Source of the DNA: a virus
Virus record (IMG/VR): IMGVR_UViG_3300025110_000115
Location: 1-25,374 of that record
Reading direction: 5' to 3' (one strand)
DNA: 25,374 bases
Below are positions 1 to 6,600 of the stretch, piece by piece (position 1 is the first letter of the stretch; each line of letters starts with the position of its first letter). The notes below the pieces were generated by a model, which was given only the letters and a program-made list of their open reading frames with translations, did no database searches and was not told the DNA's origin. The position numbers and the translations under genes were made by a program.

Positions 1-151
1 GGGAGGGGGTTACATTTCGCCCCAATATTTATAACGTATTTTTTTATGTGACATAAGCCTTATAAGGAATACTAGTAATGGGCTATTGTCACACTTTATG
101 TAAATAACTATTTTATCATGTAATTATTAGGTTAACTAATAAACGAAAACC
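1..151. other. Leader upstream of the first gene
   Basis: This AT-rich stretch holds no supported gene. It opens with a G-run and contains the inverted repeat listed separately, followed by an A-rich leader directly before the first start codon. I see no good match to the Bacteroidota promoter elements TTTG (-33) and TAnnTTTG (-7). It probably carries the 5' control region of the first tagged-protein cluster, but that is inferred only from position. Confidence 0.4.
47..93. repeat. 13-bp imperfect inverted repeat
   Basis: The left arm at 47-59 reads TGTGACATAAGCC and the right arm at 81-93 reads GGCTATTGTCACA. The arms are complementary at 11 of 13 positions and lie 21 bp apart. The spacer region contains two small palindromes, CTTATAAG (59-66, overlapping the left arm by one base) and ACTAGT (71-76). 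No T-run follows on either strand, so an intrinsic terminator is unlikely. A protein-binding operator or an mRNA hairpin in the leader of the downstream genes is more plausible. Confidence 0.55.
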
Positions 152-643
152 ATGGCATTCAAAATGAAGGGTTCTACTCACTACGGTAAGAACCCATTAA
201 AACAAACAGTAGGCGGAGACGCAGGTGAAGCAATAGATCACTGGAAAAATTACAATAAGGCTAAAAAGGCTAAAGAGAGTATGCCTAAGGATTTCAATAT
301 GACTAATAAGAAAGATGCTTTTGATAAGACATCTAAAGAAATACTTAATAGATCTAAGAAGGCACTTAGTGACACGCCTAAACAAATGGCTAAAAAAGGC
401 AAACAAGTACTAAAGACATCGAACAAGAACTTTATCTCTGGAACTAAACAAGTTTTGAAAGCTGCTAAACCAGTTGTTAAAAACGTGGCTAAGAGATTTC
501 TAGGGCCAGTTGGAGTAGCTCTAACCGCGTACGATGTAGGAAGTTATCTTTACAAAAATAAGGATGATATTATTAAGGAATCAAAAAAAGTACAAAAGAG
601 AAGGTTTGATAACCCAAGTGATCACGGTAGACCTAAATACTAA
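152..643 (+). CDS. Tagged basic protein with hydrophobic segment
   Basis: Function unknown. This 163-aa, lysine-rich protein opens with MAFKMKGSTHYGKNPLKQ, a block nearly identical to the start of the next gene and shared in part with five more proteins in the window. The middle is charged and helical. Residues 115-134 (RFLGPVGVALTAYDVGSYLY) form the only hydrophobic stretch, flanked on both sides by lysines, and could insert into or lie on a membrane. The start has an A-rich leader (aaacgaaaacc) and the tag follows at once, so it is well placed. The next gene starts 5 bp downstream. A constant tag on a variable body, inside a virion-gene region, suggests a capsid cargo or ejected protein; this is inference. 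Confidence 0.75.
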   Translation: MAFKMKGSTHYGKNPLKQTVGGDAGEAIDHWKNYNKAKKAKESMPKDFNMTNKKDAFDKTSKEILNRSKKALSDTPKQMAKKGKQVLKTSNKNFISGTKQVLKAAKPVVKNVAKRFLGPVGVALTAYDVGSYLYKNKDDIIKESKKVQKRRFDNPSDHGRPKY

Positions 644-648
644 TAACT

Positions 649-1044
649 ATGGCATTTAAAATGAAAGGATCCCACCATTATGGGAAAAACCCACTAAGAC
701 ACAATCTGCCAGATGGAGAGGCGCACACGCACGGAACTAATAAAAACGCTTCTTTTGATACGGACACAGACGAAAAAGATTTTACAAGACGCGATAGAAA
801 GACATACGTTAGAACGAAGGAAGATAAAAAGAAGAAGGTGAAGAAGTCAGATAACTACGATATGATAAGGGGTAGAAACACAGGTGAGAGAAAACCTATT
901 GGACCAAAAAAAGACACTTGGTATAGAGATTCTGATAACGATGGTACGGTTGTTTCAAGAGCTTGGAAAAATAGACCTAGGTACAAGGTAAGGTTTAATA
1001 ACAGTCCTATGATACCTGGCTTTGTGAGCATTAAAAGAAAATAA
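649..1044 (+). CDS. Tagged basic hydrophilic protein
   Basis: Function unknown. This 131-aa protein starts MAFKMKGSHHYGKNPLR and matches the preceding protein closely over its first 16 residues, after which the two diverge completely. The rest is highly charged and probably disordered, with an RKTYVRTKEDKKKKVKKS stretch near residues 47-64 and an acidic DSDNDG near 94-99 followed by basic residues. PKKDTW at about residues 87-92 recurs in the 279-aa protein at 18986, encoded by an identical 19-bp DNA stretch. There is no membrane segment or catalytic motif. It sits in a tight run of tagged genes, and a nucleic-acid-contacting internal virion protein is a reasonable but untested idea. Confidence 0.7.
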   Translation: MAFKMKGSHHYGKNPLRHNLPDGEAHTHGTNKNASFDTDTDEKDFTRRDRKTYVRTKEDKKKKVKKSDNYDMIRGRNTGERKPIGPKKDTWYRDSDNDGTVVSRAWKNRPRYKVRFNNSPMIPGFVSIKRK

Positions 1045-1047
1045 ATA

Positions 1048-1914
1048 ATGGCATACAAACAAAAAGGACCACTATTTTTCAAGTCTAGTATAAAAGGCTA
1101 TAAGAAAAACTCTCCAGATATAAACGAACCTAAACTCAAGATACAAGGTGGTGATATAACCATGAAGGGAGTGGAATTTCCAGTACACGGGAAAGACAAT
1201 CTTGGTAATGAAAAAATAATGAAACCAGGTAAAAACTACAAGTTTCCAGGTGATTATGTAATAGAAACACCTCTACATCAAAACAATGAAGAGCCTTTGT
1301 ACGAAGGTGAATACGAAGAGGGAGGATTAAAAAGGGATCGCTTTAAAAATTTACCATACGAAAAATATAAAAAAGTTGTCCCTGCTAAAGAAAAGTATGT
1401 AATGCCTGAGGATTGGGGTGATTACGGGTTTAGCGAAGGTGGTGGAAAAGCTGCTTTTTATAGACCTAATGAAAAAACTATATACTATAAAAACAGACCA
1501 GTCCCATATAAAGATCCTATATATCCTACAAGCGAACAAAAGAAACACGAAAATATACATCATTTACAAGAAATGGAAGGAGGTAAAGGATCTGTTCTTG
1601 GCGAATTCTTCAAAGACAGGGATGCTTACATGAAGAAATTTAAAAAAGGAGAATTCACCCAAGATCCATACACTATGATACCACACACTTACACTTGGGA
1701 AGATGGAAGTACTAGCGAGGGCGTTAAACAGAACCCGAATCCATCTGGAAAGTGGGAGGATTTACCAAAATCAAGTAGAAAGAAGATGGCTACGCATCGT
1801 AGAAAAACTTTTAACACAAGAAGAGACATACCTGGAACTATAGAGCACGATGCTACAGTCCGAACTAAAGCTGCTGGTCCAGGGTATTATAAAGAAAAAT
1901 TTTCGAAAAAATAA
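1048..1914 (+). CDS. Putative HExxH metallopeptidase, tagged N-terminus
   Basis: A 288-aa protein with the variant tag MAYKQKGP. Residues 35-75 hold a glycine/proline-rich block (ITMKGVEFPVHG, then PGKNYKFPGDYVIETP). Residues 137-175 look like the core of a zinc peptidase: a short beta pattern (AFYRPNEKTIYYKNR) followed by HENIHHLQ, in which H167-E168-x-x-H171 would bind zinc and supply the catalytic glutamate. The third ligand is not certain; E266 in IEHDA is a candidate because it forms the ExxA pattern seen in gluzincins. There is no signal peptide. It could process virion proteins, act on peptidoglycan, or be an ejected protease. The catalytic motif is seen directly; the role is inference. 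Confidence 0.6.
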   Translation: MAYKQKGPLFFKSSIKGYKKNSPDINEPKLKIQGGDITMKGVEFPVHGKDNLGNEKIMKPGKNYKFPGDYVIETPLHQNNEEPLYEGEYEEGGLKRDRFKNLPYEKYKKVVPAKEKYVMPEDWGDYGFSEGGGKAAFYRPNEKTIYYKNRPVPYKDPIYPTSEQKKHENIHHLQEMEGGKGSVLGEFFKDRDAYMKKFKKGEFTQDPYTMIPHTYTWEDGSTSEGVKQNPNPSGKWEDLPKSSRKKMATHRRKTFNTRRDIPGTIEHDATVRTKAAGPGYYKEKFSKK

Positions 1915-1939
1915 TTAATTAATTACAAAAACAAAAAAA

Positions 1940-2482
1940 ATGGCATTTAAAATGAAAGGTACTCCAATGTATAGAAATTACGGCGTTGGAAAGGCACCAC
2001 TAAAGGATTATGATATGGAAAAAGGTTCTCATGACCATCCACATTCTCCAGCTAAAAACATGAAAGACGGTGAATACAAGCACGACTTTGAGTCACCGGC
2101 AAAACAAAGAGTAAAAAAGCAAAAAAGCGCTAAGTATATTGATGACGAAGGTGGAGACACTAGAAACGAAAAAGGCCAAACTCAAAAAGACGTAATAAAA
2201 AGTAGACAAAAAAACATAGATAAAGCAGGTAAGAGCCTAAAGAAAGGGACAAAGACCCTACAAAAATCTGTTGATAAAGGCATGAGTTTGGAGTCCGCTA
2301 ATGAGAAAAGATCTGAAATGATATCTAGCTTGAACAACGCTATAGAAAAATATAATTTCTCTGCAGACTCTATTAAAACTACTATACCTAAGATACAAGA
2401 ACAAAGAAAAGTTACTAGAGAGCTTGACGCTGAGATGGAGTACGAAAGAAAAACTTCAAAAAATAAAAAGAAAAAGAAATAA
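1940..2482 (+). CDS. Tagged coiled-coil, lysine-rich protein
   Basis: Function unknown. This 180-aa protein opens MAFKMKGTPMYRNYG. Three short motifs of the same kind follow: APLKD at 19-23, SPAKN at 36-40 and SPAKQ at 52-56, separated by His/Asp/Glu-rich linkers. From about residue 70 to 175 it is a long charged helix with coiled-coil character (repeated K/E/L/S heptad-like spacing), ending in a KKKKK tail. The leader aattacaaaaacaaaaaaa is strongly A-rich and fits initiation without a Shine-Dalgarno. The 25-bp gap before it is the largest inside this first cluster, so it may have its own translation control. An elongated basic internal protein is plausible. Confidence 0.72.
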   Translation: MAFKMKGTPMYRNYGVGKAPLKDYDMEKGSHDHPHSPAKNMKDGEYKHDFESPAKQRVKKQKSAKYIDDEGGDTRNEKGQTQKDVIKSRQKNIDKAGKSLKKGTKTLQKSVDKGMSLESANEKRSEMISSLNNAIEKYNFSADSIKTTIPKIQEQRKVTRELDAEMEYERKTSKNKKKKK

Positions 2483-2514
2483 CAAACTAATATTAACCAA
2501 CACATAAAACCAAA

Positions 2515-2805
2515 ATGACTTACTTGTATTACAAGAGTTCGTATACCACGAACACAACTAAACCGAATGAAAAAACTATGAACCAATGGAAACATCTTGC
2601 AGATAAGAAAAACTGGAGGATTACCCAATTACCTAATGGATTCTACCAAACAGAGTGCTCAAACCCTGATAATGAGGAATGGCACGCTGTTACAAGACGA
2701 GAAACAATAAAGGGTGCTGAAACAGCAATTGATGGAAGCATTGATCATTTCTCTAAAAAGATAGAAGCCACACAAGGACCTAAAGTTATAAAAACATTCA
2801 AATAG
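2515..2805 (+). CDS. Small hypothetical protein upstream of groEL
   Basis: I do not recognise this 96-aa protein. It is a compact, mixed alpha/beta sequence with several aromatics (WRITQLPNGFYQTEC at about residues 33-47, EEWHAVTRRETIKGAETAI at 54-72). It has two cysteine codons at most, no transmembrane segment and no tag like its neighbours. I chose the start at 2515 because an A-rich leader precedes it; an alternative Met at residue 22 (MNQWKHLADKKNW) would give a 75-aa protein and cannot be excluded. It ends with TAG, one of only three TAG stops in the window. It lies 22 bp before groEL, so co-transcription is likely, but no shared function is visible. Confidence 0.65.
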   Translation: MTYLYYKSSYTTNTTKPNEKTMNQWKHLADKKNWRITQLPNGFYQTECSNPDNEEWHAVTRRETIKGAETAIDGSIDHFSKKIEATQGPKVIKTFK

Positions 2806-2827
2806 AACCACAATTAAATTAAATTAA

Positions 2828-4390
2828 ATGGAATACAATCTACCTAGCGAGATTGTCAAAGACTTAAACTTTGGCGATTCCGCTAAACAACGAATAATTA
2901 AAGGAGTAGAGAAATTAGCAAATGCTGTTTCTTCTACACTTGGAGCCTCAGGAAAATGCGTGATATATGAAGACGCTCAGGGCAAACCGGTGATCACAAA
3001 AGACGGAGTAACAGTAGCTGAATCTGTTGTCTTATTCGATCCGGTTGAAAATATGGGAGCTACCTTAATAAAGGAAGCTGCTAGAAATACAGTGAAAGAA
3101 GCAGGAGACGGTACTACAACAGCTACCGTTCTTGCTAACTCACTTATTAAAGAGGTAAGCAAAACCAGAGGTTCTACAACTAGAGATATTAAAGAAGGTA
3201 TATTGTCTGGTACTAAAAAAATAAACGAATATTTAGATAAAATAAAAATAGACGTTAAAGATAGCATGCTGGATAGTGTGGCTGCTATAAGCTGTAATAA
3301 CGATATGGAGTTAGGATCTATAATATCTGACGCGTATAAAAGAGTAGGTAAGGACGGGGTTGTTCTAATGGAAACTTCTGAGACAAACGAAACCTACACT
3401 GAGGTTGTTGATGGTGTGCAAATAGAATCTGGACTAATATCTCCTCATTTTGTAACTGATAATGAGAAACAAAGAGTTATTTTAGAAAAACCTTTAGTTT
3501 TAATTGTTTCTTCAGAGATACCAAATGTAAGAAAAATACAAAATATACTAGAGTTTGTTATAAAAAACAACCGATCTTTACTAATTGTCGCTCAAGTAAG
3601 CCAGCAAGTAAAATCGGCGCTTTTAATGAACAAAGTAAAAGGTAATATAAAGGTCAATATTGTAGATTTACCAGGTTTTGGACCAACAAAACAAGACACG
3701 ATCAAAGATTTGGCTATTTTAACTGGAGCTACTGTAATTAACGAAGAGCTTGGTGATGATTTAGACGGGATTTCATTAGATATTCTTGGAGAAGTAGAAA
3801 AATCAGTTACAGACGATAAAAGCACTGTTATAACAACGTTAGAAACATCAGAAGAAGTCCCTGAAAGAATAAAAGAAGTTCAAAAACTATTAAAATCAGA
3901 GAAAAATGGTTTTTTAAAGAAGAAAATAGAGCAAAGATTAGCCATGTTATCTGGATCTGTAGGAATAATACGCGTAGGAGCTGATTCTAAGGTAGAACTG
4001 AAAGAAAAGAAAGATAGAGTAGAGGACGCAATATACGCAACCAAAGCCGCGTTAAAGGAAGGTATTGTTCCGGGTGGTGGAATTGCACTGTTGAACGCTT
4101 CTCAATGTATTGAGCCTGAAAACATTGGAGAAACAATACTGCTAGACGCAATTAAAGCGCCATTCGAAACAATACTACACAACGCAGGAATAGAAGATTA
4201 TGAATTACCAAATGTTAAAGGTTACGGTGTCGATGTTATTAGTGGTGATATTGTGGATATGGTTGATCACGGGGTTATCGACCCTGTTTTAGTAACAAAA
4301 TCAGCATTAAAGAACGCAAACTCCGTAATAAGCACTATAATTTCCGCAAATTGTGTGATATCTAATATGAGGACAAATGAAAGCAGTTAA
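2828..4390 (+). CDS. groEL: Phage group I chaperonin, GroEL-like
   Basis: This 520-aa protein is a group I chaperonin that would form an ATP-driven folding ring in the host cytoplasm, presumably serving virion proteins. All equatorial ATP motifs are present: VITKDGVTVA (55-64, with D59), AGDGTTTATVLA (92-103, matching E. coli D87) and RVEDAIYATKAA (397-408, with the Asp equivalent to catalytic D398), then GIVPGGG (412-418) and GVIDPVLVTKSAL (482-494). The apical domain (about 190-375) is recognisable but divergent in the two helices that bind substrate and GroES. The protein ends in NMRTNESS with no Gly-Gly-Met tail and is shorter than the usual ~545 residues. Its last 14 bp overlap groES. 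The leader contains acaattaaattaaatta. Intact catalytic residues argue for an active enzyme. Confidence 0.96.
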   Translation: MEYNLPSEIVKDLNFGDSAKQRIIKGVEKLANAVSSTLGASGKCVIYEDAQGKPVITKDGVTVAESVVLFDPVENMGATLIKEAARNTVKEAGDGTTTATVLANSLIKEVSKTRGSTTRDIKEGILSGTKKINEYLDKIKIDVKDSMLDSVAAISCNNDMELGSIISDAYKRVGKDGVVLMETSETNETYTEVVDGVQIESGLISPHFVTDNEKQRVILEKPLVLIVSSEIPNVRKIQNILEFVIKNNRSLLIVAQVSQQVKSALLMNKVKGNIKVNIVDLPGFGPTKQDTIKDLAILTGATVINEELGDDLDGISLDILGEVEKSVTDDKSTVITTLETSEEVPERIKEVQKLLKSEKNGFLKKKIEQRLAMLSGSVGIIRVGADSKVELKEKKDRVEDAIYATKAALKEGIVPGGGIALLNASQCIEPENIGETILLDAIKAPFETILHNAGIEDYELPNVKGYGVDVISGDIVDMVDHGVIDPVLVTKSALKNANSVISTIISANCVISNMRTNESS

Positions 4391-4634
4391 TCATTACCTC
4401 GTTATAGAGAGAATAAAAGAAAGCCCTAAGAAAATAGGTGGATTAATATTAACCGAAGAAACAGGGGACGAAAACAGATATACTAAAGCTAAGGTAATAT
4501 CAACAGGAAATCTTGTAGAAGGAATACACGTAGATGATATTATATATTACGCCAAAAACGCTGGGCATGGGATTCAGCATAAAGATAAATTTTACCATGT
4601 TATAAAACAAATGGACGTGGTATTAATAGATTAA
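4377..4634 (+). CDS. groES: Phage co-chaperonin, GroES-like
   Basis: An 85-aa Cpn10 homologue that would cap the GroEL ring. The order of elements fits GroES: an N-terminal strand (NHYLVIERI), a mobile loop at about 15-33 containing GGLIL (equivalent to GGIVL of E. coli, the residues that dock into GroEL), then AKVISTGN and HVDDIIYYAKNAG, and a last strand DVVLID. It is about 12 residues shorter than E. coli GroES, mostly in the central region. The start codon lies inside the end of groEL in another frame, so translation is probably coupled. That the two genes lie together suggests a matched pair rather than reliance on host GroES. Confidence 0.93.
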   Translation: MKAVNHYLVIERIKESPKKIGGLILTEETGDENRYTKAKVISTGNLVEGIHVDDIIYYAKNAGHGIQHKDKFYHVIKQMDVVLID

Positions 4635-4706
4635 CCAAAACCATAAACCTAAACCCTAAAACTCAAACGACAATTAACTTAATTATTAACAAAAAACAAA
4701 ACGATT
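4635..4706 (+). promoter_or_regulatory. G-poor leader before the 141-aa protein gene
   Basis: This 72-bp gap is among the longest within the gene array. Its first 33 bases (4635-4667) contain no G and read like spaced C/A repeats (ccaaaaccataaacctaaac). It then holds acaattaa (4670-4677), an octamer also seen before three other starts, and an A-rich stretch up to the start codon. An unstructured leader that favours ribosome access, perhaps with a promoter, is the simplest reading. No terminator hairpin is visible. Confidence 0.35.
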
Positions 4707-5132
4707 ATGAAACCAATGATGGTATTTCACAGTGCTACTGTAGACAGTGACTCTGTAGGATCACATGACGCAGGTACAAACTTAGATATGGCTGCTTTCG
4801 CAGTAGAAGATTTAGTTTGTATTACAGCTGGTAACACTTCAGTAGAATTAACGTTCAACGAAACAGGTATGTTTAACAGAGAATCTGGCACCGGTGGAGA
4901 TGATGAGGCTGGTTTAGAGAACTCTCTAGCTATCTTAACAGTAACTGACGCTGCTACTGCTACTGCTATTGTTAAGAAAATAATTCTTGCAATTAATGGT
5001 GGTCCTCACAAGTCTGGTATGTTTTTGTTTGACGCTGTAAACGACGTTTATCCTAGTGATATTGCTTCAGGTGACGTATCAGCGATCAACATTAGACGTA
5101 CTACTACTTCAAGAGTTGTTGTAGCTGCTTAA
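4707..5132 (+). CDS. Probable beta-rich virion protein
   Basis: A 141-aa protein of unknown function. It is rich in Thr, Ala, Val, Gly and Asp and poor in Lys, unlike the tagged proteins on either side. Alternating hydrophobic residues (DLVCITAGNTSVELTFN at about 35-51, TATAIVKKIILAINGG at 84-99, INIRRTTTSRVVVAA at the end) suggest a small beta sandwich. That composition resembles the capsid protein and the 135-aa protein at 8349 and fits a highly expressed structural component. It has the longest untranslated leader in this part of the window, which also fits strong independent expression. A capsid decoration role is a guess from composition and context. Confidence 0.6.
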   Translation: MKPMMVFHSATVDSDSVGSHDAGTNLDMAAFAVEDLVCITAGNTSVELTFNETGMFNRESGTGGDDEAGLENSLAILTVTDAATATAIVKKIILAINGGPHKSGMFLFDAVNDVYPSDIASGDVSAINIRRTTTSRVVVAA

Positions 5133-5138
5133 CTTTGA

Positions 5139-5579
5139 ATGAGATTAACCGCGCAGGATCTGCGTGAAATGAATATCCTTAAGTATTACAGGCTCACACG
5201 AAAGTGGGCCTGTAAGACTTACGGGTTAACAGATGCAGATTTAGAATTATTAATTTATTTAGATTGTAAAGAAAGATTTACACGGCAAGAGTTTATAGAT
5301 GGTACTTACACCATGAGTTGGGATAAGAACCGTTGGGAGAAACTAAGGAAATTAGGTTGGATAGAAACCTGGAGACACAGAAACAGAACAACAATAAAGT
5401 ACTCAGTGTTTAAAACATCATTCAAATGTTCTCAGTTAATCAGTAGAATATATAGAGTGTTGTTAGGTGAAGAAGATTTACCAACATCAGAGAGAAGTAC
5501 TTTTTATAATAATAAAACATATACTGATAAGGTTTTTAATAAATCTATAGACGATATGATAAAAGACAAAGATAGATAA
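5139..5579 (+). CDS. Putative winged-helix (MarR-like) protein
   Basis: A 146-aa basic protein that probably binds DNA. Residues 30-90 read as a winged helix-turn-helix: a helix LTDADLELLIYLDC, a second element RFTRQEFIDG, a possible recognition helix WDKNRWEKLRKLGWIE, then a basic wing WRHRNRTTIKYSVF. A further helix (CSQLISRIYRVLLGEE) follows and could mediate dimerisation. The C-terminal 40 residues are polar. It lies 6 bp after the previous gene and 1 bp before the next, so it is in the same transcription unit as virion genes. It may regulate late transcription or host genes; MarR-type folding is judged from the pattern of helices and wing, not from a strong motif. Confidence 0.6.
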   Translation: MRLTAQDLREMNILKYYRLTRKWACKTYGLTDADLELLIYLDCKERFTRQEFIDGTYTMSWDKNRWEKLRKLGWIETWRHRNRTTIKYSVFKTSFKCSQLISRIYRVLLGEEDLPTSERSTFYNNKTYTDKVFNKSIDDMIKDKDR

Positions 5580-5580
5580 T

Positions 5581-6234
5581 ATGGCTTATAGACAAAAACC
5601 ACCAACTTTCATGCGTAGCTGTTTAAAACAAAAACAGTATTGGTATAAAGTAGATGGCAAAAACGTTAGCAAGGAAGAGTATAATGAATACCAAAACATA
5701 CCTGGTCAGATGGAAGGTGGCGGTAAAACTACTAATGATCCAGATGCTAGCGGTCGTAAGGCTGCTACTGAAAAAGCAAGATCAAAAAATAAAAGACCTA
5801 CAGTTTTGACAGAAGCACAAACTAAATTACTAAAAGAAAGAACAAGCAAAAAATCTCCACCGTTTAAAGCTACGGCTGGTTTTAATATACTTATGGAAGG
5901 CGCTGGAAAAGACGCCACCAACAAATACACTTCTGGAGATAGATCTTATAGAGGGTCTTATGATATTGATTTTAAAAAATCAGCTTTCCACCCATCCAAA
6001 GAGGATATATCAGATGATAACGGTGGTAACGGAGATAACGGGGGCAACAATACTTTCTCTAGCACGAGCGTTAAATGGCCACCAAAAATTAAAGGAAACA
6101 AAAAACAAAGAAACTACGCTACAACTTCTTGTGAAATCGTATCAGACAAACACGGTAAGCAAACAAATAAGTTTACAAATCTAACAAAGAAACAACAAAG
6201 AAAAATTAGAAAAGGTCAAGTAGGAGGAATATAA
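5581..6234 (+). CDS. MAY-start tagged basic protein
   Basis: Function unknown. This 217-aa, lysine-rich, mostly hydrophilic protein starts MAYRQKPPTFMRSCLKQ, resembling the MAYKQKGPLFFKSSIK start of the protein at 1048. The centre is rich in Gly, Asn and Asp (a GGNGDNGGNN linker at about residues 149-158), and the C-terminus is strongly basic (KKQQRKIRKGQVGG). Short phrases such as KSPPFKATAGFNILMEGAG near residues 98-116 give the only hydrophobic patches. There is no catalytic motif. The start codon comes 1 bp after the preceding stop, and the next gene starts 1 bp after its own stop. It opens the second cluster of tagged proteins, upstream of the holin. Confidence 0.68.
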   Translation: MAYRQKPPTFMRSCLKQKQYWYKVDGKNVSKEEYNEYQNIPGQMEGGGKTTNDPDASGRKAATEKARSKNKRPTVLTEAQTKLLKERTSKKSPPFKATAGFNILMEGAGKDATNKYTSGDRSYRGSYDIDFKKSAFHPSKEDISDDNGGNGDNGGNNTFSSTSVKWPPKIKGNKKQRNYATTSCEIVSDKHGKQTNKFTNLTKKQQRKIRKGQVGGI

Positions 6235-6235
6235 T

Positions 6236-6595
6236 ATGGCATATAAAATAGGATCAGAAAGAAGAAATACACCTTATAAAGTTATCAAAAAATCCTTAGG
6301 AAAGGGAATTTTAGGTGAGGCAAATAACGATGGTACTATATTTATAAACAAAGATATACCTAATGGTAGCGCAAAAGAAAAAGAAGTTGTAGCACACGAG
6401 GGTAAACACATGGACGATATGGCTTCTGGTAAATTAGCTTACGGAGACGACTTTGTGAGATATAATGGTAAAACTTATCATAGAAAAAACGGAAAAATTA
6501 ATTATAATGGCAAGTGGTCTGAAGAAGGTTCTAAAGACTTCCCTTGGGAAAAAGCTGCCTACAAAGTGGGTAACGCCGCAAAAAAACAAAAATAA
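6236..6595 (+). CDS. Small putative HExxH metallopeptidase
   Basis: A 119-aa protein beginning MAYKIGSERR. After a short beta pattern (GTIFINKDIP, about 33-42) comes EKEVVAHEGKHMDDM, in which H54-E55-x-x-H58 matches the zinc-peptidase signature. Near the C-terminus PWEKAAY provides E105, an ExxA glutamate suited to be the third zinc ligand. That arrangement is typical of minimal gluzincin-like peptidases, although this one is very short. There is no signal peptide or membrane segment. It lies in a tight array of tagged genes ending at the holin, so a lytic or virion-borne role is possible. Peptidase activity is a motif-based prediction; the substrate is unknown. Confidence 0.6.
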   Translation: MAYKIGSERRNTPYKVIKKSLGKGILGEANNDGTIFINKDIPNGSAKEKEVVAHEGKHMDDMASGKLAYGDDFVRYNGKTYHRKNGKINYNGKWSEEGSKDFPWEKAAYKVGNAAKKQK

Positions 6596-6600
6596 AAATT

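Noticed and set aside
47-93. Inverted repeat as an intrinsic terminator
   Set aside because: The spacer is 21 bp and there is no T-run after the hairpin on either strand.
1418-1633. 71-aa alternate-frame + strand frame inside the 288-aa protein gene
   Set aside because: It is fully contained in a gene with a clear HExxH core and has no recognisable features.
2182-2628. 148-aa open frame on the minus strand
   Set aside because: It lies antisense to the coiled-coil protein and the 96-aa gene. Its Phe/Leu/Ser-rich product is what the reverse of Lys/Glu-rich coding sequence gives.
5139-5579. Endolysin or integrase at this locus
   Set aside because: No catalytic motif is present; the helix and wing pattern fits a winged-helix protein better.
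5960-6184. 74-aa alternate-frame + strand frame
   Set aside because: It is embedded in the 217-aa tagged gene with no independent leader or motif.
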